Shown one piece after another: positions 41,972 to 50,090 of a stretch of DNA of 64,000 bases. Made by a program: the position numbers and the translations under genes. Each line of letters starts with the position of its first letter. Position 1 is the first letter of the stretch. The notes under the pieces are model-generated. The model was not told the origin of the DNA. It saw nothing but the letters and a program-made list of their open reading frames with translations, and made no database searches. The DNA is from Dokdonia pacifica (lineage in GTDB: Bacteria; Bacteroidota; Bacteroidia; Flavobacteriales; Flavobacteriaceae): positions 310,001 through 374,000 of the forward strand of contig NZ_FZNY01000003.1 of NCBI RefSeq assembly GCF_900188275.1, in the 5' to 3' direction.

Positions 41972-42556
41972 ATGACCCATCAAGATGACCATATCTATAT
42001 AACCAAGACGTTGGAAGGCGAGGTGAATGCCTTTGCTATGCTCATAGATCGTTATAAGCATATGGTCTATACGCTGAGTTTGCGTATGATGAAAACCACC
42101 GAAGAAGCCGAAGAGGTTTCGCAAGATGTATTCTTAAAGGCATTCCAGAAATTGGATAGTTATAAAGGAACGTCTAAATTTAGTACGTGGTTGTATAGTA
42201 TTACGTATCATAAATGTCTGGATTCGCTTTCGCGAAAGCGGAAACAGCCCACTCATTATGCTGCCGAAATACAAGAAGAGATTACCGAAGAAAAAACAGC
42301 AAGTATTCTCGAAGCCATTGAAGCCAATGAATTACGAGGACAACTAGAACAATGTATTCAGCAATTGCGAGAAGAAGATGCTTTTTTAGTTACTTTGTAT
42401 TATCTTGAAGAGCAAACGCTAGAGGAAATTGCTACGGTAACGGGAATGACAAAAAATAATGTAAAAGTGAAGCTTTTTCGAAGTAGAAAGAAATTATATA
42501 CAATTATGGCCTCACATTTACCTAAAGAATTAGTAGCGCGTTATGAAAGAAAATGA
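41972..42556 (+). CDS. ECF-type RNA polymerase sigma factor
   Basis: A 194-residue sigma-70 family protein of the extracytoplasmic-function type. Region 2 is seen in FAMLIDRYKHMVYTLSLRMMKTTEEAEEVSQDVFLKAFQKLDSYKGTSKFSTWLYSITYHKCLD and region 4 in LPEEDAFLVTLYYLEEQTLEEIATVTGMTKNNVKVKLFRSRKKL. The palindrome repeat (42226-42239) is read as LSRKR at the start of the variable linker between the regions. The next gene overlaps by 14 bases and probably encodes a membrane partner. The sensed signal is unknown. Confidence 0.9.
   Translation: MTHQDDHIYITKTLEGEVNAFAMLIDRYKHMVYTLSLRMMKTTEEAEEVSQDVFLKAFQKLDSYKGTSKFSTWLYSITYHKCLDSLSRKRKQPTHYAAEIQEEITEEKTASILEAIEANELRGQLEQCIQQLREEDAFLVTLYYLEEQTLEEIATVTGMTKNNVKVKLFRSRKKLYTIMASHLPKELVARYERK
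42226..42239. repeat. 14-bp palindrome copy 11 (inside the sigma factor gene)
   Basis: Exact GCTTTCGCGAAAGC, with C before and G after. Read as LSRKR in the linker between sigma regions 2 and 4. Confidence 0.95.
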
Positions 42557-42965
42557 AGAAAAATTAATAGATCAAGTTGTGTCTAAAGCGGTACAAAAAG
42601 TTTCTGTAAAATCACCATCTCATGATTTTACAAAAACACTTATGCATACCATTAAAACAGCACAAGCTTCTCAAACTACTATTGTATATCAACCCCTTAT
42701 TTCAAAACGAATCTGGAGCCTTCTCGCTGTTGTTTTTGCCCTTTTAATTGGGTTTGTAGGGATACGTAATATAGAACTGACGACTGTTTCTGAAGTGGTA
42801 CAAAAAGTATCTGATAAATTGCCTTCTTTCGATGTACCTACCTGGGAACTATTTAGTTTTGATACTTCTGTTGAAACCACAAGTCCCTTTGTGTATGGGG
42901 CTATTATACTAGCAGGTTTCTTGTTTTTAGAAATTGTGATTTTAAAACGAAAGTATAAATGGTAG
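42543..42965 (+). CDS. Putative membrane partner of the sigma factor
   Basis: A 140-residue protein overlapping the sigma factor gene by 14 bases. A cytoplasmic N-terminus of about 55 residues (LIDQVVSKAVQKVSVKSPSHDFTKTLMHTIKTAQ), a membrane helix (IWSLLAVVFALLIGFVGI), a periplasmic stretch and a second helix (VYGAIILAGFLFLEIVIL) suit an anti-sigma factor, though no zinc-type HxxxCxxC motif is present. The role is inferred from place and topology only. Confidence 0.68.
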   Translation: MKENEEKLIDQVVSKAVQKVSVKSPSHDFTKTLMHTIKTAQASQTTIVYQPLISKRIWSLLAVVFALLIGFVGIRNIELTTVSEVVQKVSDKLPSFDVPTWELFSFDTSVETTSPFVYGAIILAGFLFLEIVILKRKYKW

Positions 42966-43008
42966 TATGCACGCCGTCTTGAAATAGAAGTGTTGCCTAA
43001 TGCTATGA

Positions 43009-43614
43009 TTATCTGTTTTTAATATAAAGCCTTATTCTATAGGTTGGTGTTATCGTAACAATGCCACTTTTTTTATACATATTTGATACCACAATATACA
43101 GTTCAATTTCTGTATGTTCATTTGGATACCATTTATTATTTTTTCTTAGTCCTCCGGGTTGATCGGCTAGTGTTGTATCAGATAAGTTACCTCTTGACTT
43201 TGGAGTTCCATAAAGTGTCGTAAGTTCTTTTTCTAAATCTTTATATTTTTGGATGAGTGCTTTCTGAAATTCTTCCGATTGTTTTTCACCTTCTTCTAAT
43301 TCTTTTGAATTCTTAGGATCCCACTCATAAAGAACTTTAGACATTAAAGAATCTTTTTCTTTAAAATGTAAATAAGTAACTAAACCTGGAAGTATGTTTC
43401 CTTTTCTTTTAAATGTAATAGGTTGTGCATTACCACTCAAAGAAATATATTTTGTTGTATTTGGCATTTGCACACTACCTAGTTGTTCTTCCATTTGAAT
43501 ATATGCATCCAGTGAAGTATTCTGAATATCAAATTGATATTCCTGCCCATATATTATAGCTCCAATAAATAAAAACCCAAGGATCTGTATATTTTTTAAT
43601 AATGTATGATGCAT
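43009..43614 (-). CDS. Hypothetical exported protein
   Basis: Not recognised. A 201-residue product with an N-terminal hydrophobic leader (LLKNIQILGFLFIGAIIYGQ) and a mature region that contains a charged helical stretch (KNSKELEEGEKQSEEFQKALIQKYKDLEKELTTLYGTP) and a C-terminal strand-rich part (TEIELYIVVSNMYKKSGIVTITPTYRIRLYI). It is 15 bases downstream of the exported gene at 43630-44739, so they likely form a pair. Confidence 0.68.
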   Translation of the reverse strand: MHHTLLKNIQILGFLFIGAIIYGQEYQFDIQNTSLDAYIQMEEQLGSVQMPNTTKYISLSGNAQPITFKRKGNILPGLVTYLHFKEKDSLMSKVLYEWDPKNSKELEEGEKQSEEFQKALIQKYKDLEKELTTLYGTPKSRGNLSDTTLADQPGGLRKNNKWYPNEHTEIELYIVVSNMYKKSGIVTITPTYRIRLYIKNR

Positions 43615-43629
43615 TGTATTTTTAATTTC

Positions 43630-44739
43630 TTAGTAATAAATAATAGCTAACTCCGTAGACTTATCTAACACTTTTTTGCCATTGCGTAGAATATACGATG
43701 CAATATACGTAGGATTGTGATAGGTATCATAGGTGTATTCAAAGAGAAGGTCTCTGTGAATAGTGATCTCTTTCTGGAAACTATAATCATCTCGTGATAC
43801 ATATATATTCTTTTTAGCATCATTTTCATAAGATACGTTATACACGATATTATTTTTCTGAGAATCTGCTTTTGTATACGATGTTATCCTGTCTTTACTG
43901 TCATATGACACTGAAAATGTTGTTTCGATGTACATGCCTTCTACTGTTTCGTTTTCTTGTAACTTCCATTTTTTAGGATGTTTTTTAAGTTGTTTATATG
44001 TCAAAAAACAGCGATCTGAAACTGTAGTCGCATTTTTAAAACGCCCTTGTTGATCATATGTGTAGGTGCTTTTATAAGTATCTATAAGATCACTTTCTAT
44101 AGTAAACTCATGCTGTAGTAATGTATGTAATTGTCCCAACTTTGTATACGTTGCTTCTCCGTATCCATAAATACTAAATTCAGAAAAATAAATTACAGAT
44201 TCGTCTACAAACCCTTCGTCATCCATTTCTAGTGCGCCTTCAGATTTGTAATGTGTACGAGTAGATAATTTGTCATTCTTATAAGTGTATACAATACTAT
44301 CCATCATCCCTCCAGCAATGTCATAAGCCATATAATTGGTGAGTTTTCCTTTTTTGTAGATATAGGTATAGAAATCTTCTTCCTTGATAATTGTGTCATT
44401 TTTTATAATAGGAAGTAGTTCGCTATTTAGATTTTCTACAGTAATATCATCAAAGACATTATCTGTGGTATATTTTGTGATTTTTCTATCGGTATTTATT
44501 AGGTAATAATAATTCTCTGTATACGTCTGGTCACTATCGGGCGATGTATGTTGTGTAAATGTGCGATTTACTTCGCGTACTGAACCTTCTAGAAATAGAG
44601 GGTTTGTCACTTTGTCTTCTTCTAATAGGGTATAAAAATCATTTTGAGGTGTAGGGAAATCTGGTAGTGTTCTGCTTTGAGCATTTATTGATACTATGCA
44701 GATAAGTAAAAGTAAAGAAGTGTATACCTGTTTATACAT
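43630..44739 (-). CDS. Hypothetical exported protein with YD-like strand repeats
   Basis: A 369-residue protein; ATG 44739 gives a clean signal peptide (MYKQVYTSLLLLICIVSINAQ), unlike the longer upstream alternative. The mature part is rich in repeated Tyr-containing strands separated by turns (TENYYYLINTDRKITKYTTD, YTYDQQGRFKNATTV, VSYDSKDRITSYTKA, YTYDTYHNPTYIASYI), loosely resembling RHS/YD repeats and typical of Bacteroidota surface or periplasmic proteins. No catalytic motif is seen. Confidence 0.68.
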   Translation of the reverse strand: MYKQVYTSLLLLICIVSINAQSRTLPDFPTPQNDFYTLLEEDKVTNPLFLEGSVREVNRTFTQHTSPDSDQTYTENYYYLINTDRKITKYTTDNVFDDITVENLNSELLPIIKNDTIIKEEDFYTYIYKKGKLTNYMAYDIAGGMMDSIVYTYKNDKLSTRTHYKSEGALEMDDEGFVDESVIYFSEFSIYGYGEATYTKLGQLHTLLQHEFTIESDLIDTYKSTYTYDQQGRFKNATTVSDRCFLTYKQLKKHPKKWKLQENETVEGMYIETTFSVSYDSKDRITSYTKADSQKNNIVYNVSYENDAKKNIYVSRDDYSFQKEITIHRDLLFEYTYDTYHNPTYIASYILRNGKKVLDKSTELAIIYY

Positions 44740-44998
44740 ATAGTGGTTACGTGAGTTAGTGTAGCAATATAACGGTAAAATGGTATAATTATGATACTGG
44801 ATATAGGGTATAAAAAAAGCGCCCACCCTTCCCCTAGGCAAGCACTTATTTTTCTGATCGTAAAAAATTAATTAACTAACTCTTAATCTTTAGAGCTGAA
44901 AGATGCGTAAATGATAGATGACATCATTACGGGTTTCCGTAAAAAATAGTAGAAATAAATTTGTATACAGATATCGGGTATATTTTAAGCAAGAATAT

Positions 44999-46147
44999 TT
45001 ATTCTAACCTCTTAAAAAAGAAAGGGCTGTAATCCGGTATGAGTTGAGGATGTGCAATAGCAATAATATCCTTTAAGATAATATCGGGTCGTAAAGGGCC
45101 TAATTCAAAATATAATAACCCTCCATTTTCTCCTATTTTATTTGTGTAGGTATAAACGTTATTGTTGTTATATGCATCAAAGAGCGCATAATTTTTACTA
45201 TTTGCATGCATCTGTGCTTTGTTTTTAAAACTACCTGCACCTATCCATAAAGGGGCATGTTGTGCTTTTACCAAAACACTTTCGAAATTTAATTGTAGAC
45301 TCCCTGTATTTGGTGTGTCTTTCCATAAATAATCAGTGTTGGCGTCTTCTAAGTATTTCGCTACAAAACTCTTCCCACCAGGGATGTTCCAAGTATCTTT
45401 AAAAGGCGAACCAGAAAATACAATGGGCTTTTCTATAACGTGAGATGCAATTTGTTTTGCTGCTAAATAATCTCTCTCTACTTGTTTGAAAATTTCGTGA
45501 GCCTCTGTTTCTTTATCAAAAAAAGTAGCAATAAACTTTATCCATTCTGCACGTCCTAATGGATGTTGCTCTGTCCATGCGCCATCTAAAATAACAGGAA
45601 TCCCAAATTGAGCAATTTTGTCTAAGGTCTCATTATTGCCATTTACCGAAAAACCAATGACTAGTTCCGGAGCTAACTCTAAAAGGAGTTCCATATTAAT
45701 ATCAATGCTACTGTTGAGGTTTTTAATTTCTCCCTTATCGATACGAGCTCTTGTTTTTTCTGAAGAAATATAGTCAGGATTAGGAAATCCTACTAATAAA
45801 TCATCAACACCCAAATACTCTAAAGAAGGAATATTTGTTGTAGACATGGCGACCATTTTTTTAATAGGAAGTTCTACAATAACAGTATTTTCATCTTGTT
45901 GATCATAAGTGCTTATATCTTGTGTTAAGATATAGGTAAACGTTTCTTCACTATCTGGCCAAGCAGAAGTAACTTTTATTTCTTTATAGTTTGTATAGTG
46001 TGTGATAGAAAACCCTTTTGCATAATCTATTTGTTCAATTCTTTTCTCTTGAATTGATACTTGTGAAGGTGTATCGCTTTTTTTTTGAATCTCTTTACAA
46101 GAAGTACTTATGAATACTAAAGAAAGACATATAAAGAGAAATCGCAT
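44999..46147 (-). CDS. ABC transporter substrate-binding lipoprotein, BtuF-like
   Basis: A 382-residue predicted lipoprotein (lipobox ending at Cys17, ISTSC) with a helical-backbone metal-chelate-binding fold: SLEYLGVDDLLVGFPNPDYI starts the first lobe, LLLELAPELVIGFSV is typical of BtuF/FhuD-type proteins, and PVILDGAWTEQHPLGRAEWIKFIATFF follows. Given the cob genes and btuB nearby, it probably binds corrinoids. No permease or ATPase gene is adjacent, so BtuCD must be elsewhere. No riboswitch-like sequence was found in the 163 bases upstream. Confidence 0.85.
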   Translation of the reverse strand: MRFLFICLSLVFISTSCKEIQKKSDTPSQVSIQEKRIEQIDYAKGFSITHYTNYKEIKVTSAWPDSEETFTYILTQDISTYDQQDENTVIVELPIKKMVAMSTTNIPSLEYLGVDDLLVGFPNPDYISSEKTRARIDKGEIKNLNSSIDINMELLLELAPELVIGFSVNGNNETLDKIAQFGIPVILDGAWTEQHPLGRAEWIKFIATFFDKETEAHEIFKQVERDYLAAKQIASHVIEKPIVFSGSPFKDTWNIPGGKSFVAKYLEDANTDYLWKDTPNTGSLQLNFESVLVKAQHAPLWIGAGSFKNKAQMHANSKNYALFDAYNNNNVYTYTNKIGENGGLLYFELGPLRPDIILKDIIAIAHPQLIPDYSPFFFKRLE

Positions 46148-46310
46148 AGATGAAAATTTAAGAAACCAAAATTCGTTATTTTTTTTGTATCCCCATCTAT
46201 AGAAGGGTATTTTTGATGCAGAAGTGATTTAGCTTTTTTGATTCAAGTGAAAAATAGGAATTTTTATAGCCAATAGGAAAAGTCTAAATTACTTCTTTAA
46301 AATAAAGTCA

Positions 46311-46958
46311 ATGAAATTTTTATGTTCGTGGAGTGGTGGTAAGGATAGTTGTTATGCTTTGTATAAAGCGCAACAATTAGGATATACGCCTACAGTATTA
46401 CTTAATGTGATGAATGAACATGGAGATAGATCCCGCTCTCATGGAATCCCTAAAGAAATTCTAATGGCACAAGCTGAAGCTATTGGAATACCTATTCATT
46501 TTTTTAATAGTACGTGGGCAGATTATGAAGTAAACTATATCAAACATTTAAAAGATCTTGTAAAAACGTATAGCGTATCCCATGCTGTTTTTGGAGATAT
46601 TGATATAGCCTCGCATCGTGCTTGGGAAGAGAAAGTATCTCATGCTGCTTCTATAGAAGCAATTTTGCCTTTATGGCAAGGAGATCGGAAAGCGTTGGTT
46701 CTTGCAATGATTAAAGATGGAGTAGAAGCTATGATTGTTTCCTGTAATCAAACTTTAGGACCTGACTTTTTAGGAAGAACTATTGATAGTAAACTTCTGG
46801 AAGAACTAGAAGCCATAGGGGTAGATGCTTGTGGTGAAAATGGAGAGTATCATACACTAGTCGTAAATGCTCCATTTTTTAAAAACCGATTGAATATTCA
46901 AATGGTTGGAAAAGCCACTTCGAGTAATTATAATTTTGCAGAGTTACAATTGGAATAA
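46311..46958 (+). CDS. Dph6-like PP-loop ATPase (diphthine-ammonia ligase family)
   Basis: A 215-residue ATP-pyrophosphatase with the PP-loop SGGKDS at residues 8-13 and family segments SHAVFGDIDIASHRAWEEKV, LPLWQGDRKALV, SCNQTLGPDFLGR and DACGENGEYHTLV. The eukaryotic and archaeal relatives amidate diphthine on EF2, a modification bacteria lack, so the substrate here must differ. It is placed between the BtuF-like gene and the cobC-cobS-cobT-cobU group, suggesting a link to corrinoid metabolism, possibly amide formation. That is inference from position. Confidence 0.82.
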   Translation: MKFLCSWSGGKDSCYALYKAQQLGYTPTVLLNVMNEHGDRSRSHGIPKEILMAQAEAIGIPIHFFNSTWADYEVNYIKHLKDLVKTYSVSHAVFGDIDIASHRAWEEKVSHAASIEAILPLWQGDRKALVLAMIKDGVEAMIVSCNQTLGPDFLGRTIDSKLLEELEAIGVDACGENGEYHTLVVNAPFFKNRLNIQMVGKATSSNYNFAELQLE

Positions 46959-47001
46959 TTTTTCAGCTCTCTTTTTGCTATTTTATATAAACAATTAAAG
47001 C

Positions 47002-47075
47002 GTCACTCTGAACTTGTTTCAGAGTCTCACGAATTCGTATCTCCTTTTGAGATGCTGAAACAAGTTTAGCATGAC
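47002..47075. repeat. Flavobacterial inverted-repeat element
   Basis: Two 28-base arms in opposite orientation (first with AACTTGTTTCAG, second with CTGAAACAAGTT), matching at most positions, separated by 18 bases. This type of intergenic element is, from memory, common in Flavobacteriia. It lies between the Dph6-like gene and cobC. Confidence 0.75.
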
Positions 47076-47112
47076 TACTATAGCATCATTTTAGATACAA
47101 AACATCTATACT

Positions 47113-47679
47113 TTAAGAAATAGGAATCTTAGTAATCACTTTGATATCGTTGTCTTCTTTTTTAAGATGAATCACATCTCCGTATTGAATCTTAATACGG
47201 AATGATTTTTCTAAAGGAATTTTCAGAAGTTTAGCAAGCAGTGACCGTATAGGACCTGCATGTGTTACAATAATGACAGGTTGTGCAAGTTCTGATTGGA
47301 TTAATTCTTCAAAAAAAGAATACACGCGTGTGGTCAAATCAATATAGGACTCTCCATTTGGAACGCGCACGTTTACAAAATCATTCATCCAAGGTTCTAT
47401 ATCTTTCTGCGGAATATCATTCCAAGGCATGAGTTCCCAATCTCCAAAATTTAATTCTAAGAGCCTATTGTCATAGGTAATAGGGCTTTTATACGCTTTC
47501 GCGAAAGCGGAACAACGTTGTAAAGGACTGGAAATAATGTGATAATCTCCTTTTGGAATGGTATCTAAAATCACTTGAAATTCTTCTGGGTAGCTACTTA
47601 TAAGTTCCAAATCACTTTGTCCATAACAAATGCCTTTGTCTATATGGGGAGTGGTATGACGTACTATATATATGTCCAT
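47113..47679 (-). CDS. cobC: Alpha-ribazole phosphatase, histidine phosphatase family
   Basis: A 188-residue histidine phosphatase, likely removing the 5'-phosphate of alpha-ribazole phosphate or cobalamin phosphate in lower-loop assembly. The RHG-type motif is IVRHTTPH near the N-terminus, with SPLQRCSAFAKAY and THAGPIRSLL later. ATG 47679 is the start that gives the family N-terminus; it overlaps cobS by 16 bases. The palindrome repeat (47492-47509) reads AFAKA right after the conserved LQRC. The assignment to CobC rests mainly on neighbours. Confidence 0.85.
   Translation of the reverse strand: MDIYIVRHTTPHIDKGICYGQSDLELISSYPEEFQVILDTIPKGDYHIISSPLQRCSAFAKAYKSPITYDNRLLELNFGDWELMPWNDIPQKDIEPWMNDFVNVRVPNGESYIDLTTRVYSFFEELIQSELAQPVIIVTHAGPIRSLLAKLLKIPLEKSFRIKIQYGDVIHLKKEDNDIKVITKIPIS
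47492..47509. repeat. Extended palindrome copy 12 (inside cobC)
   Basis: TACGCTTTCGCGAAAGCG with core 47495-47508; last two bases of the 20-bp form are changed. Read as AFAKA. Confidence 0.95.
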
Positions 47680-48425
47680 AAGGCGATGAGGCTTATATAA
47701 AAAATGACTTCTGATAGTTGTTGCACAGCGCCTGCGCAATCACCCGTTTGACCACCGAGCCATTTAGTGAATTTAGCACCTAGATACATTTTAGAAAGAT
47801 ACATAGGAATGATAACCAAGAGTACGAAAGGAGATTTAAAAAATAACAGAGGAATCATCCCTATAAGACCACTCACAATTATAATATCGATACCAATATT
47901 TTTTGCAGCAGGCTTCGCTTTGCTATCTTCTGTCTCTCTTACATATGGATGTGTATAGAGTAGGGTAGTAGCAATAAATCGACTTAGACTATGACCAGAA
48001 ATAATAGTCAATGGGATATAGTGTACAGGAACTTCACGTAATGCTGAAAATTTGATCGCTAATAAGAGTCCAATTCCAATAACGCCATAGGTTCCTAATG
48101 TAGAGTCTTTCATAATAAGAAGGATCTTCTCTTTGGTCCACCCACCGCCTAAACCATCACATACATCTGCAAAACCATCTTCGTGAAATGCGCCTGTGGT
48201 ATAGATAGAACTTGCCATACTGAGTAACAATGCAATTTCTAATGGCAAAATAAAGGAAGCACCATAAAATACTAAGGCTGCAATACTACCTACCAAGATG
48301 CCTACTAAAGAAAAATACCGCGAACTCTTCTTAAGATAGGTAGGATTATGGTCTACCCACTTAGGACACGGAATGCGTGTAAAGAACATTAAGGCTGTAA
48401 AAAAAATATGAATCTCTTTCTTCAT
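47664..48425 (-). CDS. cobS: Adenosylcobinamide-GDP ribazoletransferase
   Basis: Inner-membrane cobalamin synthase, joining adenosylcobinamide-GDP with alpha-ribazole (or its phosphate). The 253 residues carry the N-terminal FFTALMFFTRIPCP motif, AFHEDGFADVCDGLGGGWTKEKILLIMKDSTLGTYGVIG (the family's acidic signature) and several hydrophobic helices. It ends 16 bases inside cobC and begins right after the cobT stop, so cobT, cobS and cobC are translationally coupled. Confidence 0.95.
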   Translation of the reverse strand: MKKEIHIFFTALMFFTRIPCPKWVDHNPTYLKKSSRYFSLVGILVGSIAALVFYGASFILPLEIALLLSMASSIYTTGAFHEDGFADVCDGLGGGWTKEKILLIMKDSTLGTYGVIGIGLLLAIKFSALREVPVHYIPLTIISGHSLSRFIATTLLYTHPYVRETEDSKAKPAAKNIGIDIIIVSGLIGMIPLLFFKSPFVLLVIIPMYLSKMYLGAKFTKWLGGQTGDCAGAVQQLSEVIFYISLIALWTYI

Positions 48426-49460
48426 TTATGGGGTTGTTTCTCCGCTTATACCAGCACTTTCAAAGCTAGCCATTTCTTGTAAGAAATTAACAGATGCTCT
48501 CAATATAGGTATTGCTAATGCCGCTCCTGTTCCTTCTCCTAATCGAAGTCCTAGTGATAGTATAGGTTGCACCTTTAGAAAATCTAACATTTTGATATGC
48601 CCTTGCTCATTTGAGGTATGCGCAAATAAGCAGTAATCTAATACATTTGGTTGCATTGCATGTGCAGCCAATAAAGCAGCAGTCACAATAAATCCGTCTA
48701 TCACAATAGTCATTTTTAATTCGGCAGCTTTTAGAATAGCAGCAGTAATCATGGCGATTTCAAATCCTCCAAAAGTCGCAAGCGCTTCGGTAGGATTTTG
48801 AATGTTGTATGTCTGATAAACTTCTGATAGAATACGTTGTTTTTTAGAAATCCCATTTTGGTCGAGACCAGTTCCAGACCCTACACATGTTGCAATAGGA
48901 ATTTGTGTGAAATAGCTCATTAATAAGGAAGCCGATGAGGTATTTCCAATGCCCATTTCTCCAAATCCTATTGTATTTACCCCTTCTTTATGCAAATCAG
49001 TTACAATGGTTTCAGCATGCTGGAAAGCGGTTTTGAGTTCTTCTAGCGTCATTGCTGGAACATGCTGATAGTTTTTGGTGCCCATAGCTACTTTAGCATG
49101 TGTGATAGCTATGTCTTTATCAAATGTATGATTTACACCCGCATCTACTACTTTGAGATGGATATCATTTGTTGTGCTCAACACATTAATAGCAGCGCCT
49201 CCTTGTACAAAATTATACACCATTTGCGAGGTCACTTCTTGCGGAAATGGATTTACTTCTCCTTTGGAAGCAATACCGTGATCTCCTGCAAAAACAACGA
49301 TGGTAGGCCTTGTAATTACGGGAGTTTCTGTTTGTTGTATACAGCCGATTTGGAAAGCAATTTTTTCCAACATTCCTAACGCCCCAACGGGTTTTGTTTT
49401 TAAATCTATTTTATGTTGAAGTCTTGCTTCTAATTCGCTGTTTTTTGTGGTTGTAATCAT
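48426..49460 (-). CDS. cobT: Nicotinate-nucleotide-dimethylbenzimidazole phosphoribosyltransferase
   Basis: Activates the lower-ligand base to its alpha-riboside phosphate. The 344-residue protein shows the typical IDLKTKPVGALGMLEKIA start, FAGDHGIASKGEVNPFPQEVTSQMVYNFVQGGAAINVL, GFGEMGIGNTSSASLL, and the active-site region LGLRLGEGTGAALAIPIL with the catalytic Glu. It lies 15 bases downstream of cobU and abuts cobS. This gene plus cobU, cobS and cobC makes the nucleotide-loop set complete. Confidence 0.96.
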   Translation of the reverse strand: MITTTKNSELEARLQHKIDLKTKPVGALGMLEKIAFQIGCIQQTETPVITRPTIVVFAGDHGIASKGEVNPFPQEVTSQMVYNFVQGGAAINVLSTTNDIHLKVVDAGVNHTFDKDIAITHAKVAMGTKNYQHVPAMTLEELKTAFQHAETIVTDLHKEGVNTIGFGEMGIGNTSSASLLMSYFTQIPIATCVGSGTGLDQNGISKKQRILSEVYQTYNIQNPTEALATFGGFEIAMITAAILKAAELKMTIVIDGFIVTAALLAAHAMQPNVLDYCLFAHTSNEQGHIKMLDFLKVQPILSLGLRLGEGTGAALAIPILRASVNFLQEMASFESAGISGETTP

Positions 49461-49475
49461 GTTTTTTTGTAGGAT

Positions 49476-49979
49476 TTATTTAAGAGTCATAGGAATTCCC
49501 GAGACCATAAATGTAGCTTTATCTGCCCGTTTTGCAATGTGCTGATTGACCCAACCTTGCAGTTCTGTAAATTTCCTACCCACCTCTGTTTGTGCATGCA
49601 CACCCATTCCTATTTCGTTAGAAATGATAATAATAGTAGCATCTATGTTTGCTAGTTTGTCGAATTCCGCTTTCGCGAAAGCTAAACATTGCTGGATATC
49701 GTTTTTTGTATCAACAAAGTAATTGGTAAGCCATAAGGTCACACAATCTATCACCACGACATCATTTGTAGAAACGACAGTAGAAATATTTTTTTCTTCC
49801 TCTATAGACGTCCAACGTTCATCTCTGTCGGCTTTATGTCTATCAATACGTTCGGTATGATCACCACCCCAATTGCGGGAGGTTGCGATGTATATAGGAG
49901 TATCAGATAAAGAAGTCGCTAATGCCTGTGCATAACTACTTTTTCCTGAACGTTCACCACCAGTAATGTAATAGATCAT
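49476..49979 (-). CDS. cobU: Adenosylcobinamide kinase / guanylyltransferase
   Basis: A 167-residue bifunctional enzyme that phosphorylates adenosylcobinamide and attaches GMP. The P-loop is GGERSGKSS (residues 7-15), followed by YIATSRNWGGDHTERIDRHKADRDERWTSIEE with the guanylylated-His region, and VVIDCVTLWLTN. The palindrome repeat at 49669-49682 codes AFAKA in CLAFAKAEFDKL. It heads the cobU-cobT-cobS-cobC group, divergent from btuB; the riboswitch lies on the other strand and should not control it. Confidence 0.95.
   Translation of the reverse strand: MIYYITGGERSGKSSYAQALATSLSDTPIYIATSRNWGGDHTERIDRHKADRDERWTSIEEEKNISTVVSTNDVVVIDCVTLWLTNYFVDTKNDIQQCLAFAKAEFDKLANIDATIIIISNEIGMGVHAQTEVGRKFTELQGWVNQHIAKRADKATFMVSGIPMTLK
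49669..49682. repeat. 14-bp palindrome copy 13 (inside cobU)
   Basis: Exact GCTTTCGCGAAAGC. Read as AFAKA. Confidence 0.95.
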
Positions 49980-50069
49980 AGATTATATTTTTCGGAATAT
50001 ATGAATGCAAAGATTATATTTTTTTGAACTAATAGTAAAGAAAATGCGCATTGATTATAAAAATGATAG

Positions 50070-50077
50070 TATCTTCG
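50070..50077 (+). promoter_or_regulatory. Promoter-like element of the riboswitch-btuB unit (TATCTTCG)
   Basis: Seven of eight bases match TAnnTTTG. An ATTG lies 16 bases upstream as a possible -33 element. Transcription would start near 50082, just ahead of the riboswitch. Confidence 0.5.
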
Positions 50078-50090
50078 CGCCGAATTTTGG

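Noticed and set aside
44740-44841. Longer N-terminus of the exported YD-like protein
   Set aside because: It would bury the signal peptide that starts at ATG 44739.
44800-44998. Small RNA between the YD-like and BtuF-like genes (GCGCCCACCC tract)
   Set aside because: No promoter, terminator or conserved fold could be supported.
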